This document shows positions 1 through 5,817 of a stretch of 8,295 nucleotides of DNA, one piece after another. The number at the start of each line of letters is the position of its first letter. Positions within the stretch are counted from its first letter, which is position 1. The DNA is from a bacterium UBA1790 (GTDB lineage Bacteria; Bacteroidota; Bacteroidia; Bacteroidales; Muribaculaceae): positions 3,845-12,139 of the forward strand of contig DCGA01000003.1 of the NCBI GenBank assembly GCA_002314465.1, read 5' to 3'. The position numbers were made by a program, and so were the translations under genes. The notes below the pieces were generated by a model. It saw only the letters and a program-made list of their open reading frames with translations, was not told where the DNA came from and made no database searches.

Positions 1-280
1 CGCGACAAGCGAACCTCCATCAATTCGTTTCAGTCCAAACACCCTCGCGAAGCACAATTTAGAATAATTTCGGATAATTTCTTTCAGTTTTTGTTCTTAA
101 AACACCATCTCCAACCCTTTTGTTCTTCTGTCTAAATAACGCTATCGCGAAGCTTTATAGTCTTTTTGTTCTTTTAGTCAAAAAAAACGTGTCATACCCC
201 AAACATTTAGTTCCCAACCGATAACGCATTTATTACAAAATATATACTGACAAAATGTCGGTTATTTCATTTTTTCTTCG
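1..280. other. AT-rich non-coding region with short repeated motifs
   Basis: I see no convincing gene here. Frame 1 is open from the window edge to a stop at 133-135, but its 44 residues are not recognisable and no start is visible, so it could at most be the tail of an upstream gene. The stretch is poor in GC compared with the genes to its right. It carries TCGCGAAGC twice, at 45-53 and 145-153, exactly 100 nt apart. TTTTGTTCTT occurs three times, at 89-98, 118-127 and 164-173. ATAATTTC is repeated at 64-71 and 74-81. The T-run at 163-168 can pair with the A-run at 179-184. The region may hold the end of an upstream transcript plus regulatory DNA for the operon that starts near 294. Confidence 0.5.
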
Positions 281-288
281 TATCTTTG
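281..288 (+). promoter_or_regulatory. Bacteroidetes-type -7 promoter box (TATCTTTG)
   Basis: TATCTTTG matches the primary sigma -7 consensus TAnnTTTG of Bacteroidetes exactly and is followed by CA, as is common. Transcription would begin near 294. No clean TTTG -33 element is visible at the usual distance; the nearest candidate is the T-rich stretch around 262-268. The box precedes the acyltransferase gene and probably drives the packed operon through secG. Confidence 0.6.
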
Positions 289-337
289 CATTCCTATTTA
301 AGGCCTCATGGCCGCAACACATAAATATATTCTCACG

Positions 338-1201
338 ATGGCAGAAGAAAACAACATACAGAATCAGGAAAACGTTGAAATCAAGAAAACAGTGCTCGAC
401 TATGATGACATTCGCAAGATGGTGCCGTTCTTTGACGGCAAACCCAAACTTGTGAACACACTGCTCCACTGGCTCGACGTCGACAAGGTGAACTGGATTC
501 ACGAGCACAACTGTGCCACTCCGGGCGTGCCCTTCACCGAGGGCCTGCTCAACGACCTGGGCGCTACCATCACGTTCAACAGCACCGAGGTTCTCGAGAA
601 CCTGCCCGAGGGCGGTTTCATCACAGTGAGCAACCACCCCTTTGGAGCGCTCGACGGCATCATGCTCATCAACATCCTGGGCAAGTACCGCCCCGACGTT
701 AAGGTGATGGTCAACATGATTCTGAACCACATCAGCGCCATGCGCCCCAACTTCATCGCCGTCGACGCACTGCAGAGCGACGACCCCGCCAAGCGCGCGG
801 TTTCGGTGCGAGGCATCGCCACAGCTATGAAGCACGTGAAAGACGGTCACCCGCTGTCGTTCTTCCCCGCAGGTGCCGTTTCAAAACTCAACAACCACTT
901 CGAACTCGAGGACCGACAGTGGCAACCCACCGTGTTGCGCCTCATCCAGAAGTGCAAGGTGCCCGTCATCCCCATCTTCTTCCACGGCAGCAACAGCATT
1001 AGGTTCAACATCCTGGGACGCATCGACTGGCGACTGCGCACTCTGCGACTGCCCGCCGAGGTGTTCCGCCGCAAGGACTACAACTTCAAGGTGAGCATCG
1101 GCCAACCCATCTCCCCCGAGGAGCAGGCTCAATACACCACCCCCGAGGCTTTAGGAGAATTCTTGAAACAAAAAACCTATAATTTAAAGACATGGCAATA
1201 A
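338..1201 (+). CDS. PlsC/LPLAT-family lysophospholipid-type acyltransferase (hemolysin-like)
   Basis: This is a predicted membrane-associated acyltransferase that transfers a fatty acyl chain to a lipid acceptor. From the 338 start it has 287 residues. The catalytic block is NHPFGALDG at residues 99-107, with His100 and Asp106. The spacing is H-x5-D rather than the textbook H-x4-D, as in OlsA/hemolysin-like members. FFPAGAVS (175-182) corresponds to the second acyltransferase block, and VPVIPIFFHG (208-217) is the usual following strand. An upstream in-frame ATG at 308 would add ten residues but leave a leader of only about 14 nt after the predicted promoter, so I prefer 338, which has an A/T-rich leader. 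The acceptor is uncertain: phosphatidic acid synthesis or O-acylation of an aminolipid such as a glycine or ornithine lipid are both possible. No N-acyltransferase partner gene is adjacent. Its 3' end overlaps the next gene by 10 nt. Confidence 0.8.
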   Translation: MAEENNIQNQENVEIKKTVLDYDDIRKMVPFFDGKPKLVNTLLHWLDVDKVNWIHEHNCATPGVPFTEGLLNDLGATITFNSTEVLENLPEGGFITVSNHPFGALDGIMLINILGKYRPDVKVMVNMILNHISAMRPNFIAVDALQSDDPAKRAVSVRGIATAMKHVKDGHPLSFFPAGAVSKLNNHFELEDRQWQPTVLRLIQKCKVPVIPIFFHGSNSIRFNILGRIDWRLRTLRLPAEVFRRKDYNFKVSIGQPISPEEQAQYTTPEALGEFLKQKTYNLKTWQ

Positions 1202-2451
1202 CACAATCCACCATTAACGGAGTAAAACAGCGCTACGACATTATAGGCGACTCCGAGGAATTCAACCGTGCCATCCTGCGCGCACTGCAGGTTGCACCGT
1301 TCAACATCTCTGTCCTTGTGACAGGAGAGAGCGGAACAGGTAAGGAAATCATTCCCAGGATCATCCACGAGAATGGTCCCCGCACCCACAAGCCCTATTT
1401 TGCCGTTAACTGCGGCTCTATCCAGCAGGGACTCATCGAGAGCACCCTCTTCGGACATGTAAGGGGTGCGTTTACCGACGCTATCGGTGACCAGAAGGGT
1501 TACTTCGAAAGCGCCGACGGCGGAACCATCTTCCTCGACGAGTTGGGAGAGATGCCACTCGAGACACAGGCCAAGTTGCTGCGCGTGCTCGAGACCGGCG
1601 AGTTCATCAAGGTGGGCGACGACAAGGTGCAGAAGACCGATGTACGCGTCATCGCCGCTACTAACAAGGACTTGTTGCAAGCCATCAGCGACGGTACGTT
1701 CCGCGAGGACCTCTACTACCGACTCTCGGCCGTCGAGATCTCTCTGCCCCCCCTGCGCAAGCGCAGTTTCGAGGACTTCAATCTGCTGGCGCGTTTCTTC
1801 ACCCGCAAGTTTGCCGACTCTAACCATCAGCGCCCCGTGCGTTTCTCTAAGGAAACCATCAAACTGTTCTCCGAGCAGGAGTGGCCCGGCAACATTCGCC
1901 AGTTCAAGAACATCATAGAGCGCATCTCAATGTTCGAGGCGGGCAACACTGCCGAACTCACGCCTGCCGACGTGGCACAATACCTGCCCACCAAGGCTAC
2001 AGGCAAGGAAATGGTTGTGGGCGGCCATGCCAAGGGCCCGCAGTTCGACACCTATAACCTCTTCATGACACTGATTAACGGTCTGGGCGACCGCATCAAC
2101 AATCTCGAGAAGGTCGTGGCGAGCATTGCCGAGGGTGGCGACCAGTATGGCGTTCCTGCCTATGTGAGCAGCAACGCATCAACCATCAAGCGCGATGTCA
2201 CCGTGTCGCTCGACGACAACGACACCGTCATTGAGCATGTTGCCGACAAGACCAAGGCTAAGCAGCACTACAAGGATGTGGCTGTGGAGGTTGCAGCAGT
2301 GAAGACTCTTGACGAAACCGAACTCGAGGCTATACAGGAGTCTCTTGAGCGCAACGGCGGTAACCGCAAGCGCACTGCCGAGGAACTCAACATCTCCGAG
2401 CGCACGCTCTACCGCAAGATTAAGAAGTTAACCGAGTTAAAAAACGGCTAA
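1192..2451 (+). CDS. Sigma-54-dependent AAA+ activator, Fis-type, no receiver domain
   Basis: This predicted 419-residue bacterial enhancer-binding protein would remodel RpoN-RNA polymerase using ATP. The AAA+ domain begins almost at the N terminus. It shows Walker A GESGTGKE (45-52), the sigma-54 contact loop as GAFTDA (92-97), Walker B GGTIFLDE (110-117), sensor I AATN (155-158), the arginine-finger segment REDLYYRL (171-178) and sensor II WPGNIRQFKN (231-240). A linker with a possible coiled-coil segment (about 287-312) follows, then a Fis-type helix-turn-helix at about 373-415, with RTLYRKIKKL near its end. There is no receiver, GAF or PAS domain, so activity is probably set by expression level or a partner protein. 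The ATG lies inside the last codons of the acyltransferase gene (10-nt overlap), which suggests translational coupling. The TPR-like gene follows after 3 nt. The second glycine of canonical GAFTGA is Asp here. The target promoters are not visible in this window. Confidence 0.92.
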   Translation: MAITQSTINGVKQRYDIIGDSEEFNRAILRALQVAPFNISVLVTGESGTGKEIIPRIIHENGPRTHKPYFAVNCGSIQQGLIESTLFGHVRGAFTDAIGDQKGYFESADGGTIFLDELGEMPLETQAKLLRVLETGEFIKVGDDKVQKTDVRVIAATNKDLLQAISDGTFREDLYYRLSAVEISLPPLRKRSFEDFNLLARFFTRKFADSNHQRPVRFSKETIKLFSEQEWPGNIRQFKNIIERISMFEAGNTAELTPADVAQYLPTKATGKEMVVGGHAKGPQFDTYNLFMTLINGLGDRINNLEKVVASIAEGGDQYGVPAYVSSNASTIKRDVTVSLDDNDTVIEHVADKTKAKQHYKDVAVEVAAVKTLDETELEAIQESLERNGGNRKRTAEELNISERTLYRKIKKLTELKNG

Positions 2452-2454
2452 ACG

Positions 2455-3210
2455 ATGAACGATATCGCTAACGACATAAACAAACGCTTGCAAGGCGGCA
2501 CCACGCGCGAGTGGGTCGACCAGATGATGAAGGAGCACCCCTACTTCACCCTGCCCATGCTGCTCTACCTCAAGGAGCACGGCATAGAGGGCAATGAGGA
2601 ATTGCTGGGACGTCTCGCCATCGCAAGCCCCGACCGCAAGGCGCTTTCCATGCATCTGGGAGAGGGCGTGGAGCAGTTTGCCGGATTCTATCCTCCCGAG
2701 CAAGTGCCAGTGACACCCGACACCGACGACGCTATCGACCGCTTCCTCAACAGTTTCGGCAACAACAACCCAAGGGAGGTTGAGGCAATCAACAACGCCA
2801 TCTTCAACCCCACCCCCGACTATGCCGACATCTTGGCGGCCGAGGAGAAGGAAAGCGGGGCAAGACCGCAGCAGCCCATGTCGCAGCAAGACGAACTCAT
2901 CAACAACTTCATCGCCGAGAGCGCACAGCGCGAGCGGGCTGTATCGCAGGCTCCGTCGCAGCCTCACGTCGAGGAACACGAGAAAGCCGAAGTGGCCAAC
3001 GACAGCATCGACCAACCCGAACACATGGACGACTCCATGCTGCAGGAATCGCTTGCCAAGACCTACATCGCTCGACGCAAATATGCCCAGGCACTCGAAA
3101 TTATTGAAAACATAAATTTGCGTTTTCCAGAAAAAAGTATTTACTTTGCAGACCAAATTCGCTTTTTGCGTAAATTGGTATTAAACGAAACAATAACAAA
3201 TAACAAATAA
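2455..3210 (+). CDS. Conserved Bacteroidales protein with C-terminal TPR-like unit
   Basis: This 251-residue protein has no known enzymatic role. Three parts are visible. A helical N-terminal part (1-75) includes HPYFTLPMLLYLKE at 28-41. A polar linker rich in Gln, Glu, Pro and Asp spans about 80-190 and is probably disordered. The C-terminal module (about 193-243) resembles one TPR hairpin plus a capping helix, with LAKTYIARRKYAQALEIIE followed by INLRFPEKS and FADQIRFL. There is no signal peptide or membrane segment, so it should be cytoplasmic. I recall related proteins directly upstream of secG in Bacteroidales, which suggests a protein-protein contact role near the Sec machinery; that role is inference. 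The last 110 nt are clearly more AT-rich than the rest of the gene. It starts 3 nt after the activator stop and ends 9 nt before secG. Confidence 0.75.
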   Translation: MNDIANDINKRLQGGTTREWVDQMMKEHPYFTLPMLLYLKEHGIEGNEELLGRLAIASPDRKALSMHLGEGVEQFAGFYPPEQVPVTPDTDDAIDRFLNSFGNNNPREVEAINNAIFNPTPDYADILAAEEKESGARPQQPMSQQDELINNFIAESAQRERAVSQAPSQPHVEEHEKAEVANDSIDQPEHMDDSMLQESLAKTYIARRKYAQALEIIENINLRFPEKSIYFADQIRFLRKLVLNETITNNK

Positions 3211-3219
3211 ACAACAAAA

Positions 3220-3579
3220 ATGTACACTATTTTTGCAATTCTTATCACTATCGCATCAGTACTCCTGATTGGTGTTGTACTCATCCAGAAGTCTAAGGGT
3301 GGCGGCCTCGCTGCTAACGTGAACAACTACAACCAGTTCATGGGCGTTCGCAAGACTACCGACTTCATCGAGAAGGCTACATGGGCTCTCGCAATCTTCA
3401 TTTGCGTGCTTTCTATAGCATCTGCCTTTGTTTCTGCTCCTTCTATCGTTGAGGGTGCACCCCAAATCAAGAAGCTCCCCGCTACCGAGACTCAGGCTCC
3501 CGCCTTCCCCACCGGTGACGAGGCTCAGGCTGCTCCCGCACAGGAAGCTGCTGCTCCCGCTCAGGAGGCTGCTAAGTAA
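3220..3579 (+). CDS. secG: Preprotein translocase subunit SecG
   Basis: SecG is a small inner-membrane subunit of SecYEG that stimulates SecA-driven export. The 119-residue product has two hydrophobic segments, about 2-22 and 53-72. They are separated by the typical SecG loop, with LIQKSKGGGLAA at 21-32 and a conserved-looking NQFMGVRKTTDFIEKATW stretch at 38-55. After the second segment comes a 47-residue low-complexity tail rich in Ala, Pro, Gln and Glu, ending in two copies of APAQEAA. The core is normal; the tail makes it longer than enterobacterial-type SecG without a tail, although tails are frequent in this phylum. The start is preceded by an A-rich leader with no Shine-Dalgarno sequence. 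Alanine codons are mostly GCT, whereas neighbouring genes favour GCC, consistent with high expression. It is the last gene of the packed operon. Confidence 0.93.
   Translation: MYTIFAILITIASVLLIGVVLIQKSKGGGLAANVNNYNQFMGVRKTTDFIEKATWALAIFICVLSIASAFVSAPSIVEGAPQIKKLPATETQAPAFPTGDEAQAAPAQEAAAPAQEAAK
3532..3573 (+). repeat. Two tandem 21-bp imperfect repeats in secG tail
   Basis: The copies at 3532-3552 and 3553-3573 each encode APAQEAA and differ only at third codon positions (GCA/GCT and GAA/GAG). The unit is a multiple of three, so copy-number change would lengthen or shorten the SecG tail without a frameshift. Confidence 0.8.
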
Positions 3580-3614
3580 GAAGCTATCCACTAAAAAGTA
3601 CAGTAACACAAATA

Positions 3615-3663
3615 GCACGCACACTGTCAGTCCAGTATTGCTGGACACGATATGTGGGCGTGC
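3615..3663 (+). terminator. Two-tier hairpin downstream of secG, possible terminator
   Basis: The inner stem GTCCAG (3630-3635) pairs perfectly with CTGGAC (3641-3646) across a 5-nt loop. The outer stem GCACGC (3615-3620) pairs with GCGTGC (3658-3663), with three further pairs possible (3622-3624 with 3654-3656) after a 1x1 mismatch. ATTTTG follows immediately, a weak T tract. The position 36 nt after the secG stop suits a terminator or a 3' stabilising structure. The short T tract keeps confidence modest. Confidence 0.4.
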
Positions 3664-3697
3664 ATTTTGAGTTTCTACCGGTAAAACATCATTTTTA

Positions 3698-3705
3698 TAC
3701 TTTTT
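3698..3705 (+). promoter_or_regulatory. Possible -7 box for the cyclase gene (TACTTTTT)
   Basis: TACTTTTT matches TAnnTTTG except at the last base and would start transcription roughly 10-15 nt upstream of the ATG at 3726. No clear -33 element accompanies it. It is offered because the hairpin at 3615-3663 may separate this gene from the secG operon. Confidence 0.3.
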
Positions 3706-3725
3706 TAACTCTGCGCATTTTCGCA

Positions 3726-4700
3726 ATGAAAAAGATGATAAACCTTGCCTTGGCAACGATAATTCTCGCTACCGCTTCGTGCGGTGCAGGTAGCAGTGCT
3801 ACACAAGACGCATCGGCTGGCGATACCGCAACCACAACCGCCGCAATTCCGCAGTTTGACGCCGACTCGGCCTACAACTTCACTGCGGCGCAGTGCGCTT
3901 TCGGCCCTCGCGTTCCCGGAACCGATGCCCATGCCAAGTGCGGAGAGATGCTCATAGCCAAACTCCAATCATGGGCCGACAGTGTCATCGTGCAGGAGGC
4001 TCCCGTCACCACTTTCGATGGCAAGCACCTCACTGCACGCAACATCGTGGCTCAGTTCAACCCCGCTGCCGAGGGACGCATCCTGCTCCTCGCGCACTGG
4101 GATTGCCGCCCTTGGGCCGACCAGGACGAAGACCCCAACATGCACACACAACCCGTGATGGGAGCCAATGACGCTGCCAGCGGCGTTGCCGTACTGCTCG
4201 AGGTTGCTCGCCAACTCAAGGCACAGCCCTCTGCTATGGGCGTCGACATCCTTCTGGTAGATGTTGAGGACTGGGGCGACTCCGACAACGAAGAAAGTTG
4301 GGCTCTGGGCACACAATACTGGGCACGACACCCCCACGTGGAGGGTTACAAACCCCTCTACGGTATATTGCTCGACATGGTAGGCGCGCGTGGAGCACGG
4401 TTTGCGCCCGAGTACTACTCAATCAACTATGCTCCCGCTATCACACAGAAGGTGTGGAACATTGCTCGCGAGGCCGGTTACAGCACTTTCTTCAAGAGCG
4501 ACGGCGGCGGAGCAGTTACCGACGACCATGTTGCAGTTAATGAGGCAGGCATCCCTTGCATCGACATTATCGATATGCGACAGGGAAGCCAGCACGGTTT
4601 CTTCGACGGATGGCACACCACCCACGACACGATGGACAACATCGACCGCGCCACCCTCAAGGCCGTGGGCCAAACCCTTCTCCACGTCCTCTACAAGTAA
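3726..4700 (+). CDS. M28-fold glutaminyl-peptide cyclotransferase lipoprotein
   Basis: This is a predicted animal-type (type II) glutaminyl cyclase, which converts N-terminal Gln of exported proteins to pyroglutamate. The 324 residues begin with a lipoprotein signal peptide: MKKM, a hydrophobic stretch to about residue 17, and Cys19 in ATASC. The zinc-hydrolase fold shows LLAHWDCRPWADQD (121-134), GANDAASGV with Asp149, VDVED with Glu181, TDDHVAV with Asp266 and Asp267, and DGWHTTHDT with His297. Asp149, Glu181 and His297 fit the single-zinc site of cyclases, and DDH fits the substrate-binding aspartate region. An in-frame ATG at 3654 would add 24 residues and bury the signal peptide, so 3726 is chosen. 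The residues after Cys19 (GAGSSATQ) lack the acidic surface-export signature known in Bacteroides, so a periplasmic face is likely. A generic M28 aminopeptidase is the alternative, but the HWDCRPWAD context favours a cyclase. Confidence 0.85.
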   Translation: MKKMINLALATIILATASCGAGSSATQDASAGDTATTTAAIPQFDADSAYNFTAAQCAFGPRVPGTDAHAKCGEMLIAKLQSWADSVIVQEAPVTTFDGKHLTARNIVAQFNPAAEGRILLLAHWDCRPWADQDEDPNMHTQPVMGANDAASGVAVLLEVARQLKAQPSAMGVDILLVDVEDWGDSDNEESWALGTQYWARHPHVEGYKPLYGILLDMVGARGARFAPEYYSINYAPAITQKVWNIAREAGYSTFFKSDGGGAVTDDHVAVNEAGIPCIDIIDMRQGSQHGFFDGWHTTHDTMDNIDRATLKAVGQTLLHVLYK

Positions 4701-4719
4701 CCCCCCGCGCCAGCATCAA

Positions 4720-4754
4720 CATTAAACACTAAACATTAAACCCTAAACCTTAAT
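4720..4754 (+). repeat. Five degenerate 7-bp repeats in the leader of the LOG-family gene
   Basis: The units CATTAAA, CACTAAA, CATTAAA, CCCTAAA and CCTTAAT run without interruption and end 4 nt before the ATG at 4759. The shared pattern is C-M-Y-T-A-A-A. The array makes a G-free, probably unstructured leader, which would suit A-rich ribosome loading in Bacteroidetes. There is no Shine-Dalgarno motif. Confidence 0.75.
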
Positions 4755-4758
4755 CCAA

Positions 4759-5706
4759 ATGATCACTCGCTTCAACTTTGAGTCCGACCGATTTGCCAAC
4801 TATATGGAGTTCGTGCCTTACAACACCACCAAGATGGGGTTGTATAACGCGCAGGAACTCTACAAGGGATATGACCACAATCACCCCGAGACATTCGAGG
4901 GTTGCTACGATCAGGTAGTCTACCGTTTTTTCCTTGAGCGTGGTAAGGTTACAAGCGACCCGCTCGAGTCGATGACGCGTGCCATTCACGACCACTTCGT
5001 GATTCAGGGAATCTACCAGTTGCTTAACTGCTACGACAAGCGCAAGGTTGTGGGCGTAATGGGCGGCAGCGCCATGAAGCGCACCGACGAAGCCTACCGC
5101 AACGTCGTTTACATCGCCAAGCACCTCACCGAGCAAGGCACACTCATGGTGTCGGGCGGCGGTCCCGGAGCAATGGAAGCAGCCCTGCTGGGCGCTTATC
5201 TCGCAGGACGCGACGACAAGGACATCGACGGTGCACTTGCCATTCTTGCCAAGGCCCCAAGCTATAGCAGCGAAGGCTATATGGACGTGTCGTTCGATGT
5301 GCTTGAAGCATTCCCGCACAACGGTGACTATGAGTGCCTGAGCATCCCCACATGGCTCTACGGACACGAACCCACATGCCCGTTTGCAACACACATTGGC
5401 AAACTCTTCGGCAACTGTGTGCGCGAGGACATGCTGCTCACAGTTTGCTACGGCGGACTCATCTTCGCTCCCGGCAGTGCGGGCACCATGCAGGAAATCT
5501 TCCAGGAGGCGGTGCAGAACCACTACCTCACCCTGGGTCTGTCGAGCCCCATGGTATTCCTCGACAAGAAGTTCTGGACCGAGACCATGCCGGCCTATAC
5601 AATGCTCAGCAACCTGATGCAGACAGGCCGCTACAAAAACCTGCTGCTCTCTATCACCGACGACCCCAACGAGGTAGTCAACACCATCTTAGAATTCCAG
5701 CAGTAA
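4759..5706 (+). CDS. LOG-family (lysine decarboxylase-like) Rossmann nucleotide-binding protein, long form
   Basis: The 315-residue product belongs to the LOG/TIGR00730-related Rossmann superfamily, whose characterised members cleave nucleoside 5'-monophosphates to base and ribose 5-phosphate. The core is at about 95-275: VVGVMGGSAM (97-106) opens the fold, SGGGPGAME (132-140) is the first signature, and PGSAGTMQE (238-246) is the second. In classical LOG enzymes the latter reads PGGxGTxxE; here the second Gly is Ser, while the Thr and Glu expected at the phosphate and catalytic positions are kept. The protein is longer than plant-type LOG (about 200 residues), with a roughly 90-residue N-terminal extension. 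The segment SIPTWLYGHEP (195-205) resembles, from memory, a long-form subfamily also seen in actinobacteria. No signal peptide is present, so it is cytoplasmic. Nucleotide salvage or clearance of damaged nucleotides is a reasonable inference; the substrate is unknown. Confidence 0.8.
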   Translation: MITRFNFESDRFANYMEFVPYNTTKMGLYNAQELYKGYDHNHPETFEGCYDQVVYRFFLERGKVTSDPLESMTRAIHDHFVIQGIYQLLNCYDKRKVVGVMGGSAMKRTDEAYRNVVYIAKHLTEQGTLMVSGGGPGAMEAALLGAYLAGRDDKDIDGALAILAKAPSYSSEGYMDVSFDVLEAFPHNGDYECLSIPTWLYGHEPTCPFATHIGKLFGNCVREDMLLTVCYGGLIFAPGSAGTMQEIFQEAVQNHYLTLGLSSPMVFLDKKFWTETMPAYTMLSNLMQTGRYKNLLLSITDDPNEVVNTILEFQQ

Positions 5707-5748
5707 TAAGCGTCTAAAACCTTCCTCAGGAGCAACACCGCCAGCCAT

Positions 5749-5792
5749 GTAGGGACGTCACTCCGTGCCGTCCGCACGCTCGGCACGAGCGT
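5749..5792. repeat. REP-like element: GTAG head with two adjacent hairpins
   Basis: GTAG (5749-5752) is followed directly by a 9-bp stem with one mismatch: GGACGTCAC (5753-5761) pairs with GTGCCGTCC (5765-5773) around a 3-nt loop. Two bases later a perfect 7-bp stem follows: ACGCTCG (5776-5782) with CGAGCGT (5786-5792), loop GCA. An alternative 7-bp stem, CGTGCCG (5764-5770) with CGGCACG (5781-5787), would compete with both. A GTAG tetranucleotide at the foot of an imperfect palindrome is the hallmark of REP sequences mobilised by RAYT (Y1) transposases. No transposase gene lies in the window. Confidence 0.55.
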
Positions 5793-5817
5793 ACCCCCCA
5801 CACACAAAAAAAAGGAA

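Noticed and set aside
1..135. Open frame from the window edge, possible 3' end of an upstream gene
   Set aside because: The 44 residues resemble no family I know and the base composition is that of the intergenic DNA, so I do not annotate it as coding.
233..850. Open frame on the - strand (205 codons) opposite the acyltransferase
   Set aside because: Its sequence is the complement of a well-supported acyltransferase gene, and its N-terminal part shows no known motif.
1973..1988. Sigma-54-like promoter, TGGCAC and CTGCC with GG-N10-GC spacing
   Set aside because: It lies inside the activator coding sequence, about 470 nt from the next start and without supporting sites. One near-match is expected by chance.
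3228..3235. TATTTTTG, a perfect TAnnTTTG match
   Set aside because: It falls in codons 3-6 of secG, after the start codon, so it cannot serve secG. It arises from codons for hydrophobic residues.
4741..4747. CCCTAAA, the plant telomere unit
   Set aside because: Only one of the five heptamers matches. The context is a bacterial leader, so any telomere relation is coincidence.
4750..5523. Open frame on the - strand (257 codons) opposite the LOG-family gene
   Set aside because: Antisense to conserved Rossmann motifs; no own promoter or domain.
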